A DNA stretch of 64,000 bases from Kaistia adipata DSM 17808 (lineage in GTDB: Bacteria; Pseudomonadota; Alphaproteobacteria; Rhizobiales; Kaistiaceae): positions 436,971 to 500,970 of the forward strand of contig NZ_KE383992.1 in the NCBI RefSeq assembly GCF_000423225.1, read 5' to 3'. A program made the translations under genes and the position numbers. How positions within the stretch are numbered: position 1 is the stretch's first letter; every line of letters begins with the position of its first letter. Of this stretch, positions 8,553-19,481 are shown piece after piece. The notes under the pieces are model-generated. The model had not been told where the DNA came from and ran no database searches. It saw nothing but the letters and a program-made list of their open reading frames with translations.

Positions 8553-9011
8553 CTAAACAAACGCAGCGCGGAAGGCCAATGCCGCCCGAACGCGGATCCA
8601 GCCATCGCCCTGGCCGGCCGGAAGCGCAAGCCGCCGCAACGTTATGCCGGCGAGCTCCGTCCGCATCGCCGCCGCCTCGGGCAGGCGCGGACATTGTTCG
8701 CCCGGCACGAGATCGACGACGAGATCGATCGTCGCCGCGTCAATATGCGGCACTGCAACAATGCCCTGGCCGCGGATCTCCAGCAGGCCGGCGATCGTCG
8801 CGGGCGCGCGGGCTTGGAGCCGCCCGGCCTCGGCCGCGAGATGGACGCGATCATCGGCGACGAGCCGGTTGGCGGCGAGGTCGGCCATCAGCAGCGCCAG
8901 GAGCAGGGAGGACTTGCCGCTGCCGGAAACGCCCCGGACCAGAACCCCCGCGCCGTCGACGACGACGGCGCCGGCATGGATGGTGTCGGAGGCCGCGTCC
9001 GACACAGTCAC
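8553..9011 (-). CDS. hprK: HPr kinase/phosphorylase, short alphaproteobacterial form
   Basis: A 152-residue protein that equals only the C-terminal catalytic half of the Gram-positive HprK/P, which is the normal length in alphaproteobacteria. The P-loop GVSGSGKS is at residues 27-34. It phosphorylates the regulatory serine of HPr. The start is GTG at 9011, which overlaps the chvG stop as GTGA, so translation is coupled to the envelope-stress kinase. This places PTS serine phosphorylation and ChvG/ChvI signalling in one transcript. The missing N-terminal domain is expected for the family. Confidence 0.9.
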   Translation of the reverse strand: MTVSDAASDTIHAGAVVVDGAGVLVRGVSGSGKSSLLLALLMADLAANRLVADDRVHLAAEAGRLQARAPATIAGLLEIRGQGIVAVPHIDAATIDLVVDLVPGEQCPRLPEAAAMRTELAGITLRRLALPAGQGDGWIRVRAALAFRAAFV

Positions 9012-10792
9012 GATGACGCCGACGGCAGGCGCACGGTGAAGCGGGCGCCGACGATCTCGGCCCTGTCCGCCTTGGTGGCCTTGCCCTTGGAACGGTTCTC
9101 CGCCCAGATCCGGCCGCGATGCGCCTCGACGATCTGCTTCGAGATCGACAGGCCGAGGCCCGAATTCTGGCCGAACGCCTCCTGCTCCGGCCGGTCGGTA
9201 TAGAAGCGCTCGAAGATGCGGTCGATCTGCTCGGCCCGGATACCGGGGCCGTCGTCCTCGACGACGACATCGACCGAGGCGCCGCTGCGCCGCACGATCA
9301 CCCGCACCGTGCCGTCCTGACGGCAGAAGGAGCGGGCATTGTCGATCAGGTTGGTGAAGACCTGCGCCAGCCGGCTGTCATGACCGAGCACGACGAAGGC
9401 GTCCTCCTCCTCGGCTTCCGCCACCTCGAGGCTGATGCGCGGGCCATCCGGCTGCGAGGTATCGCGCGCCATCGAGACAACAGCCTCGACCACGGCGGCG
9501 ACGTCGACCGGCGTCGCGTCCTGGCGCGCCAGCTCGGCATCGAGACGCGACGCGTCGGAAATGTCGCTGATCAGCCGGTCGAGGCGACGCACATCATGCT
9601 GGATGATGTCGTTGAGCCGCTTCTTCGAGGCCGCCGTCTTGGCGAGCGGCAGCGTCTCGACCGCGCTGCGGAGCGAGGTCAGCGGGTTCTTGAGTTCATG
9701 GCTGACATCGGCGGCGAAGCTCTCGATCGCCTCGATGCGGTTGAACAGGGCGCCGGTCATCTCGCGCAGCGCCTGCGACAGGTGGCCGATCTCGTCGCGG
9801 CGGTTGGAGAAGTCCGGGATCTGCGGCCGCGCGGTGACGCCGCGACGCACGCGGTCGGCCGCATCGGCGAGGCGGCGGAGCGGCGCCGCGATCGTGCTGG
9901 CGAGCAGGATCGACAAGAGCACGACGACGCCGGCCGAGACCAGGAAGACGCGGACGATGGCCATGCGCTCGGCATGGACGATCTGGTCGATGTCGCCGCC
10001 CTGGGTCGAGAGCAGCAACACACCAAGCACCGAGCGATAGCGCTGGATCGGCACCGCGACGGAGACGATCAGCTCGCCTCGCTCGGTGATGCGGACGATC
10101 GAGGACGGCCCGCCCTCGAGCGCGGTCGCCACCTCCGGATAGCCGCGGCCGTTCGATCCGCCGAGCTCCTGGTAGATCGGAAGGTCGTCGCGCTGCAGAT
10201 GCACGTTCACCCACTGCCAGATGCGGTCGAGCAGGGCCGGCTCCTCATCGGCCGGCGGCAGATCGAAGCGCAGGATCTGGCCGCGCGAATAGAGATGGCG
10301 GGAATCGAGCACCAGGGCGCCATCGCGATCATAGATGCGGGCGCGCGTGCGGGTTGGCGAGATCAGCCGGCGGAGAACCGGCGCGACGCGCTCCGGATTG
10401 ATCGGGAAATCGAGCCCCTCGATCGAGTTCTCGCCCGGCATCAGGCTTTCGCCCGCCTGCAGCTCCAGCAGCCGGTCGGGATCGATCGTCAGGTTGTTGG
10501 TCTCGACGGTCGCCGCGCCGGCGACGGCGCCGGCGATGATCTCGCCCTGGGTCAACAGGCTCTCCAGCCGCGCGTCGATCAGGCCGGCGCGGAACTGGTT
10601 CAGGTAGAGGATGCCCGAGACAAGGACGATCAGCGCCGCCAGGTTCAGAATGATGATGCGGCGCGTCAGGCTGGAAAAGGCATGCAGGCCGACGGAGCGC
10701 AGCAGCCGGCCGAAGCCGCGCCGCAGCATGCGCAGGCGCAGGCGCCAGGGACGTCGGCGCGGTGCAATCGGCTCCTCGATACTGATCGTCAT
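9008..10792 (-). CDS. chvG: Sensor histidine kinase ChvG (ExoS)
   Basis: A 594-residue inner-membrane kinase. Transmembrane segments at about 46-66 and 278-300 flank a periplasmic sensing domain of about 210 residues. Then follow a HAMP linker (PLRRLADAADRVRRG), the H-box ADVSHELKNPLTS with His365, and an ATPase domain (DDGPGI, GLGLSIS). In rhizobia and Agrobacterium ChvG senses acid and envelope stress with ChvI and the periplasmic inhibitor ExoR. exoR is not in the window. The gene follows chvI by 24 bases and overlaps hprK by four. The arginine-rich N-terminal tail is cytoplasmic. Confidence 0.93.
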   Translation of the reverse strand: MTISIEEPIAPRRRPWRLRLRMLRRGFGRLLRSVGLHAFSSLTRRIIILNLAALIVLVSGILYLNQFRAGLIDARLESLLTQGEIIAGAVAGAATVETNNLTIDPDRLLELQAGESLMPGENSIEGLDFPINPERVAPVLRRLISPTRTRARIYDRDGALVLDSRHLYSRGQILRFDLPPADEEPALLDRIWQWVNVHLQRDDLPIYQELGGSNGRGYPEVATALEGGPSSIVRITERGELIVSVAVPIQRYRSVLGVLLLSTQGGDIDQIVHAERMAIVRVFLVSAGVVVLLSILLASTIAAPLRRLADAADRVRRGVTARPQIPDFSNRRDEIGHLSQALREMTGALFNRIEAIESFAADVSHELKNPLTSLRSAVETLPLAKTAASKKRLNDIIQHDVRRLDRLISDISDASRLDAELARQDATPVDVAAVVEAVVSMARDTSQPDGPRISLEVAEAEEEDAFVVLGHDSRLAQVFTNLIDNARSFCRQDGTVRVIVRRSGASVDVVVEDDGPGIRAEQIDRIFERFYTDRPEQEAFGQNSGLGLSISKQIVEAHRGRIWAENRSKGKATKADRAEIVGARFTVRLPSASS

Positions 10793-10816
10793 GCCTCTCT
10801 CGAGCCCGACCGGCCG

Positions 10817-11524
10817 TCAGGCCTCCTTGAAGCGGTAACCGACGCCGTAGAGTGTCTCGATCATATCGAAGTCGTCGTCGACGACCTTGAACTTCTTGCG
10901 CAGGCGCTTGATGTGGCTGTCGATGGTGCGATCGTCGACATAGACTTGGTCGTCATAGGCGGCGTCCATCAGAGCGTTGCGGCTCTTCACCACGCCCGGA
11001 CGCTGCGCCAGCGCATAGAGGATCAGGAACTCGGTGACGGTCAGCGTCACCGGCTGGCCGTTCCAGGTGCAGGTGTGCCGTTCCTGGTCCATCGACAGCG
11101 CGCCGCGATCGAGATTGCGGGCGGCATCGGGAACCTTGGCGGTGGCGGCCACGGCTTCGCGCGGCTGGAAGCGCCGCAGCACCGCCTTGACCCGCTCGAC
11201 CAGAAGACGCTGCGAGAACGGCTTCTTGATGAAATCGTCGGCGCCCATCTTGAGGCCGAACAGCTCGTCGATCTCGTCATCCTTCGAGGTCAGGAAGATC
11301 ACGGGCAGATCGGTGCGCTGACGCAACCTGCGCAGCAGCTCCATCCCGTCCATGCGCGGCATCTTGATGTCGAGGATGGCGAGATCCGGCAGCGACTGCT
11401 GGAAGCCGTCCAGGGCGGAGGCGCCGTCCGTATAGGTCTGGACGCGATAGCCCTCCGACTCCAGTGCTATCGACACGGAGGCGAGGATGTTTCGATCATC
11501 GTCGACCAGAGCGATCGTCGGCAT
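10817..11524 (-). CDS. chvI: Response regulator ChvI
   Basis: A 235-residue OmpR/PhoB-type regulator and partner of ChvG. The receiver domain has the acidic pocket VDDD (7-10), the phospho-acceptor Asp52 in [13 protein letters not shown], and Thr and Lys at FLTSKDD and IKKPF. The C-terminal winged helix includes [13 protein letters not shown] and ends with the family pattern GVGYRFKEA. In related bacteria ChvI controls acid response, exopolysaccharide, motility and some carbon genes. It heads the leftward chvI-chvG-hprK transcript and is divergent from hugZ, with 237 bases between them. Confidence 0.95.
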   Translation of the reverse strand: MPTIALVDDDRNILASVSIALESEGYRVQTYTDGASALDGFQQSLPDLAILDIKMPRMDGMELLRRLRQRTDLPVIFLTSKDDEIDELFGLKMGADDFIKKPFSQRLLVERVKAVLRRFQPREAVAATAKVPDAARNLDRGALSMDQERHTCTWNGQPVTLTVTEFLILYALAQRPGVVKSRNALMDAAYDDQVYVDDRTIDSHIKRLRKKFKVVDDDFDMIETLYGVGYRFKEA

Positions 11525-11711
11525 TGATGAGCTTCTCCCGAAGACGTGCCCGAAGGCGTTTACGGCCTGAAGCGACAGGCAATCGCGAATCCTGCCGGCA
11601 CGGCCTAAACGTCGCAGGAATACGCGTAAAATATGGCGTGCAACCTAGCGAATTTAAACCCGGCACGCCAACGGGCCGGAAAAGTCCCATGAAGTGAGAG
11701 ACATACAAAGT

Positions 11712-11726
11712 TGATGCTGATAATCA
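11712..11726 (+). promoter_or_regulatory. IRO/Fur-like iron box overlapping the hugZ promoter
   Basis: The sequence TGA, nine bases, TCA (11712-11726) matches the rhizobial iron-responsive operator core, and it contains GATAATCAT, a Fur-like half site. A near-consensus -10, GATAAT, lies inside it at 11719-11724. The site is about 36 bases before hugZ. RirA or Fur/Mur binding is an inference. Confidence 0.4.
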
Positions 11727-11761
11727 TCTTTTGAACCAGTCTGTTTCAAAGGAACGTCCTG

Positions 11762-12493
11762 ATGCTCGACAATTCCTCCTTCGACCCGGTCGCCACGGGC
11801 CGCGCTGTCATGCGCAGCACCATCGCCGGAAGCCTGGCGACCCTGGACGAGGCGGGCAATCCGTTCGCGACGCTGGCCACCATGGCGACGATGCCGGATG
11901 GCCGGCCGATCTTCGCCCTTTCCGATCTCGCCGTGCACACCCACAATCTGAAGCGCGACCCGCGCGCCTCGCTGCTCCTGGTCGCGCCCGGCGGCGAGAC
12001 CGGCAATCCGCTCGCCGGCGCCCGCATCACCCTGGTGGGCACGGTGGAACGCACCGAGGATCCGCATGCGGCCTGGCGCTACGCGCTGCGTCAGGGCAAG
12101 GCGGCCGGGGCCTCGGCCCTGCCCGGCTTCCACCACTACGTCATGAACGTGACCGGCTCGCACCTCGTCGCCGGCTTCGGCAACATCGCGCAAGTTCCGG
12201 CGGAAAGGCTTCTGCTGGATTACTCAGACGCCCAAGAACTTCTTGCCGGCGAGAAGCACGTCGTCGAGCACATGAACGACGATCACGCCGACGCCATCGC
12301 CCTTTATGCGATCAAGTTGCTCAACCTGCCGGCCGGCAACTGGCGCATGACTGGCTGCGATCCCGAAGGTATTGACATCGCGACGGCTACGCAGCGCGCC
12401 TTCCTGCCGTTCCCGACGCGAGCAACGACGGTAGGCGAGGCCGGCGGCTACCTGAAGTCGTTCGCAAAACAGGCGAGATCGTTGGAACAATAA
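11762..12493 (+). CDS. hugZ: HugZ-family heme-related protein
   Basis: A 243-residue protein of the pyridoxamine-phosphate-oxidase-like split-barrel fold. The N-terminal half includes GSLATLDEAGNPFATLATMA and the part beginning DLAVHTHNLKRDPRASLL. The C-terminal DUF2470-like part has HVVEHMNDDHADAIALYA. HugZ proteins bind or degrade heme and help use it as an iron source. The ribosome binding site AAGGA precedes the ATG. The gene is divergent from chvI and stands alone. The upstream iron-box-like sequence is consistent with induction under iron limitation. Substrate use cannot be proven from sequence. Confidence 0.85.
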   Translation: MLDNSSFDPVATGRAVMRSTIAGSLATLDEAGNPFATLATMATMPDGRPIFALSDLAVHTHNLKRDPRASLLLVAPGGETGNPLAGARITLVGTVERTEDPHAAWRYALRQGKAAGASALPGFHHYVMNVTGSHLVAGFGNIAQVPAERLLLDYSDAQELLAGEKHVVEHMNDDHADAIALYAIKLLNLPAGNWRMTGCDPEGIDIATATQRAFLPFPTRATTVGEAGGYLKSFAKQARSLEQ

Positions 12494-12503
12494 TGTCATT
12501 TTG

Positions 12504-12531
12504 CAAACAAATAGAATATTCTGTTTGTTTG
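12504..12531. repeat. 28-base AT-rich palindrome downstream of hugZ
   Basis: Two 14-base arms meet without a spacer (CAAACAAATAGAAT and ATTCTGTTTGTTTG) with one mismatch. It begins 11 bases after the hugZ stop. It may end the hugZ transcript as a hairpin or be an operator. It resembles an Irr iron control element but has two, not three, central bases. Confidence 0.5.
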
Positions 12532-12567
12532 GAGATCAAAATAACAGTTCTCGACCCTGCCTTTGCT

Positions 12568-12604
12568 TTGCGGCACCCGATTAAAACGATTTAATCGGGT
12601 GCCG
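12568..12604 (+). promoter_or_regulatory. Putative pckA promoter under a 15-base-pair inverted repeat
   Basis: CGGCACCCGATTAAA (12571-12585) and its exact complement (12590-12604) surround a four-base loop. A possible promoter, TTGCGG (12568-12573), 16 bases, TTTAAT (12590-12595), lies under the repeat. The inner part, TTAAAACGATTTAA, is a near-palindrome with a central CG, the usual form of LacI-family operators. PckR, a LacI-type protein, controls pckA in rhizobia. A terminator role for hugZ is the alternative, but no U-run follows. Confidence 0.45.
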
Positions 12605-12774
12605 ACATCTCGGCCTGTGCAGTTTTTGTTGCAGTCGCGAAATCCGATCCTCTAGGTTCTCGCCTGTCGGCGGGGTGGCCCGTCGACAGAGCCGGTGCGG
12701 CCCGCCATTGCGGCGCACCCTTCCCCGGAGCGAGGCCTCGCACAGAAGCGGGTGCCTCTCAGAGGAGACGACCC

Positions 12775-14382
<1,608 letters not shown>

Positions 14383-14457
14383 TCCGCGACCGCCCTTTCC
14401 GAAGGGCCTCCGATTCACTACGCTCCCCGGCTGTCCTGCACAGCCTGGGAGTTCCCG

Positions 14458-14991
14458 ATGCCGCCCCCGATCCCGGTCGAACTGCTGCCCCACTCGCCCG
14501 AATGGCGCGACGCGGCGACGCGCGAGGGCCAGCGGCTGGCCAAGGCGCTCGGCCCCCTTCTGGTCGCCGTCCACCACATCGGCTCGACCGCCATCCCCGA
14601 CATCGTCGCCAAGCCGATCCTCGATCTCATTCCGGAAGTCCGCTCGCTGGCCGCGGTCGACGCGCTTGCGCCGCAGCTGCGCGCGCTCGGCTATGAATGG
14701 TGGGGCGAATACGGCATGGCCGGCCGGCGCTACGCGACGCTGACGGACGGCACGACCGGCCAGCGCTGCGTCCAACTGCACATCTTCGAAACCGGTTCGC
14801 CGCATATCGAGCGGCACCTCGCCTTTCGCGATTTTCTCCGCGCGCATGCAGACAAGGCGCGAGAGTACGAGGCCGTCAAGCTGGCAAGCCGCGACCAGCA
14901 TCCCGACGATTCCCACGCCTATTCCGACGCCAAATCGGCCTGGATCCTTGCAACCGAGGCGGAGGCGCTCGCCTTCTACCGGTCACGCTGA
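14458..14991 (+). CDS. GrpB family protein
   Basis: A 177-residue UPF0157/GrpB protein of the nucleotidyltransferase superfamily. HHIGSTAIPDIVAKPILDLI (about residues 40-59) is the family signature, with the GS and DxD-like metal positions of a minimal nucleotidyltransferase. Relatives are small stand-alone enzymes or domains of unproven substrate, sometimes fused to coenzyme A biosynthesis proteins. The gene follows pckA by 75 bases and converges on pnp across a strong terminator, so it may be cotranscribed with pckA. Nothing in the context reveals its role. Confidence 0.85.
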   Translation: MPPPIPVELLPHSPEWRDAATREGQRLAKALGPLLVAVHHIGSTAIPDIVAKPILDLIPEVRSLAAVDALAPQLRALGYEWWGEYGMAGRRYATLTDGTTGQRCVQLHIFETGSPHIERHLAFRDFLRAHADKAREYEAVKLASRDQHPDDSHAYSDAKSAWILATEAEALAFYRSR

Positions 14992-15004
14992 CGCCCCCGA
15001 AGAA

Positions 15005-15037
15005 CGAAAAAGGCCCGGCGATCGCTCGCCGGGCCTT
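15005..15037 (-). terminator. Intrinsic terminator of pnp, shared with the GrpB-family gene
   Basis: A perfect 12-base-pair stem, AAGGCCCGGCGA with TCGCCGGGCCTT, has a four-base loop. On the minus strand it is followed by a run of T, so it ends pnp. From the plus strand it could also stop GrpB transcription. Confidence 0.85.
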
Positions 15038-15064
15038 GCGTGTTTCGCGGGAGGGAAGCGGCGA

Positions 15065-17200
<2,136 letters not shown>

Positions 17201-17369
17201 GGCAATTCCTTTCCTGCGCGGATGCGCCAAAGGAGCCATGAGCAAGACGGCGGGAGGCTTTCAAACCTTCGAGGTGTAAAGCATCCGGCGATCCTGCCAT
17301 GGCTCGACCGCTTGATCCGCGGGCAATGCGCGGCAGCCCCATGCCGCCGCGCCGTACAGGCGTCTTTGG

Positions 17370-17390
17370 AGGCGGGCCGGAGGCCCGCCT
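17370..17390 (-). terminator. Hairpin just downstream of rpsO
   Basis: AGGCGGGCC and GGCCCGCCT pair with a three-base loop four bases after the rpsO stop on the minus strand. There is no U-run. It may attenuate or be a processing site between rpsO and pnp. Confidence 0.5.
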
Positions 17391-17393
17391 GTC

Positions 17394-17663
17394 TCAGCGA
17401 CGCAGGCCGAGGCGCTCGATGAGCGTCTTGTAGCGCTGCTCGTCCTTGTTCTTCAGGTAGTCGAGCAGGCTGCGGCGCTGGCTGACCATCTTGAGAAGGC
17501 CGCGGCGCGAATGGTTGTCCTTGTTGTGACCCTTGAAGTGCTCGGTCAGGTTGGCGATGCGCTCGGAGAGCACCGCGACCTGCACTTCCGGCGAGCCCGT
17601 ATCGTTCTCGACGGTGGCGTATTCCTTGATCAGTTCCGCCTTACGGGCAGCTGTGATCGACAT
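17394..17663 (-). CDS. rpsO: Ribosomal protein S15
   Basis: The 89-residue S15 protein binds 16S rRNA early in assembly of the small subunit platform. The full family sequence is present, including [14 protein letters not shown] and [20 protein letters not shown], and the usual end [12 protein letters not shown]. The ribosome binding site AAAGGGA precedes the ATG at 17663. It lies upstream of pnp, as in most bacteria. A small GC hairpin sits about 28-43 bases before the start and could take part in S15 autoregulation, but that is not shown. Confidence 0.98.
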   Translation of the reverse strand: MSITAARKAELIKEYATVENDTGSPEVQVAVLSERIANLTEHFKGHNKDNHSRRGLLKMVSQRRSLLDYLKNKDEQRYKTLIERLGLRR

Positions 17664-17979
17664 CGGGTATCCCTTTCTTCGGGTTCTTCAGCCGGCTGGT
17701 GCCGGCATTGGCAAGACATGACCGGATGCCGTTCCCTCTCCGACGTGCCGCTCCCGTCCGGGGCGGATCGTCTCGCTGAGGCTTGGCATCTCGGTCTCGA
17801 ACGACGCGCCGGCCGATGCCGTCGCGTTGCCGCAGGTCAGGCGGCCAGTGCCGGGATGTCGTCCAGCACGGTCGCCGCTCCATGCGACGACGCCCGAAGG
17901 GCCACAAAACCCTCCGGGAGCGCGGCCTATATGGCCGAATTGGGCGTCAATAGCCAGCGGAAATTTCCCGAGCCGCCAT
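17664..17979. other. Noncoding gap between truB and rpsO
   Basis: This 316-base stretch has no convincing gene on either strand. Near rpsO it holds the ribosome binding site and the hairpin GCCGGC/GCCGGC (17691-17696 and 17701-17706, four-base loop). Near truB the minus strand has TTGACG and TATAGG, but they are only 13 bases apart, so they do not make a good promoter. The remainder is featureless GC-rich sequence, and a long rpsO leader is the likely explanation. Confidence 0.5.
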
Positions 17980-18903
17980 TCAGCCGCCGACGAAGACGCG
18001 CGACGGGTGGAATTCACCCCGCTCGACTTCGCCGATCGCGAGCAGCGTTCCGGCCACCGTCGCATAGACGGTTTCACCGCTCGCCGGCGCATCGCGGCCG
18101 CGCAGCAAGACGCTCTGGCCGTTGCGTATCCGGGCCGCGTCCACCTCCGACAGGCGGACCTCGAGCAGGCCGCCGAGCGCGGTCTCGACCGACGCCATCC
18201 GTTCGTCGCAGGCTTCGGCTCCGCCCTCCTCGTGCAGCGCCTTGAGGCTGTCGAGACGGATCATCGCCGCTTCCTCGAACGGCCCGACGACGAGCCGACG
18301 GAGGCCGACGACATGGCCGCGCGTGCCGAGCGCCCGGGCCATGTCGCGGGCGATCGCCCTGACATAGGTGCCCTTGCCGCATTCGGCGGCGAAGACCGCG
18401 GTGTTCTCGTCGGGCATGTCGACGAGGTCGAGCTGATGGATCTGGATCGGCCGCGCCTCGAGCGCGACCTCCTCGCCGTCGCGGGCCAGGTCGTAGGCGC
18501 GCTCGCCGTCGACCTTGATCGCCGAAAACGCCGGCGGAACCTGCATGATCTCGCCGGTGAACTGCGGCAGGACCGCCTCGATCTCGGCGCGGCTCGGCCG
18601 CACGTCGGAAGTGGCGACCGGCTGCCCCTCGGCGTCGTCGGTGCGGGTCTCCTCGCCCCAGCGGACCGTGAAGCCGTAGACCTTGCGGCCATCCATGACA
18701 TAGGGGACCGTCTTGGTCGCCTCGCCGAGCGCGATCGGCAGGCAGCCGGTGGCGAGCGGGTCGAGCGTGCCGGCATGACCGGCCTTCTGGGCGCCGAACA
18801 GGCGCTTCACCACGGCGACGGCCTGCGTCGAGGTCATCCCGAGCGGCTTGTCGAGATTGACCCAGCCGGAAACGGGCCGGCCCTTCTTCTGGCGCTGAGC
18901 CAT
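17980..18903 (-). CDS. truB: tRNA pseudouridine(55) synthase
   Basis: The 307-residue TruB makes pseudouridine 55 in the T-loop of tRNAs. The catalytic aspartate is in HAGTLDPLATGCLPIALG (about residues 42-59), preceded by GWVNLDKPLGMTS. KGTYVRAIARDMARALG is the second conserved motif. The C-terminal part is the PUA-like region seen in bacterial TruB. Only three bases separate it from rbfA, so the two are translated from one message, in the conserved order infB-rbfA-truB-rpsO. Confidence 0.97.
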   Translation of the reverse strand: MAQRQKKGRPVSGWVNLDKPLGMTSTQAVAVVKRLFGAQKAGHAGTLDPLATGCLPIALGEATKTVPYVMDGRKVYGFTVRWGEETRTDDAEGQPVATSDVRPSRAEIEAVLPQFTGEIMQVPPAFSAIKVDGERAYDLARDGEEVALEARPIQIHQLDLVDMPDENTAVFAAECGKGTYVRAIARDMARALGTRGHVVGLRRLVVGPFEEAAMIRLDSLKALHEEGGAEACDERMASVETALGGLLEVRLSEVDAARIRNGQSVLLRGRDAPASGETVYATVAGTLLAIGEVERGEFHPSRVFVGG

Positions 18904-18906
18904 CTG

Positions 18907-19341
18907 CTACCCTTCGTCGGAATCGTCGTCGCGCGGCGCCGTCTCGATATCATGGCGCACCACCGGATCGGAGCGCAGCAGGGCGTCGATGCGCGCGCCC
19001 TCGCCGAACGACGTATCGACGCGGAAGCGGAGGTCGGTGGCGAACTTCATGGCAACCCGGCGCGAAACCTCGCCGCGCAGGAACTTGCGGTTCGCTTCCA
19101 GCGCCTCGACCACGGCCTCAGCATCCCCGCCACCGAGCGGCATCACAAAGCAGGTCGCGAGCTTCAGATCGCTGGTCATGCGGACTTCGGGAATGGTGAC
19201 GATCACGCCGTCGAGGGCGGGCTCGTTCAGCAGGCCGCGCGCGAGAACCTCGGAAAGGGCATGGCGCACCAGCTCGCCGACGCGCAGCTGACGCTGGCCC
19301 GGGACGCCGATCTTCTTACCATTGGCAGCCGTTCTGGCCAT
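18907..19341 (-). CDS. rbfA: 30S ribosome-binding factor A
   Basis: The 144-residue RbfA binds the immature small subunit near the 5' end of 16S rRNA and is needed for late maturation and for cold adaptation. The protein has the KH-like single domain, with [20 protein letters not shown] at the N-terminal helix and a basic start. The acidic tail PRDDDSDEG is a lineage-specific extension. It sits 140 bases downstream of infB, with a terminator-like hairpin and an AT-rich TATATA in the gap, so partial separate transcription is possible. Confidence 0.95.
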   Translation of the reverse strand: MARTAANGKKIGVPGQRQLRVGELVRHALSEVLARGLLNEPALDGVIVTIPEVRMTSDLKLATCFVMPLGGGDAEAVVEALEANRKFLRGEVSRRVAMKFATDLRFRVDTSFGEGARIDALLRSDPVVRHDIETAPRDDDSDEG

Positions 19342-19438
19342 TTCGTGAAATCTCCATCGTACCGCGCAAACGGCTTGCGCGGCCGGCCTTTGCAGGCCGC
19401 CCGCAGCCGGTCGGTCGACTTATATACCGATCACCTTG

Positions 19439-19469
19439 GAGGAACGCGGCCGGACCGGTCGCGTTCCTC
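19439..19469 (-). terminator. Terminator-like hairpin after infB
   Basis: GAGGAACGCG and CGCGTTCCTC form a ten-base-pair stem with an 11-base loop, 13 bases after the infB stop on the minus strand. There is no U-run. A TATATA sequence (19420-19426 region) follows and could be a -10 element for rbfA, but no good -35 is seen. Confidence 0.45.
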
Positions 19470-19481
19470 GACAAGCGGGGC

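Noticed and set aside
12504-12531. Irr iron control element after hugZ
   Set aside because: The half sites resemble it, but there are two central bases in place of three and the outer bases differ. I keep it as an unexplained palindrome.
12581-12594. CtrA box in the hugZ-pckA gap
   Set aside because: TTAA and TTAA are six, not seven, bases apart and are part of a longer inverted repeat, so another protein is more likely.
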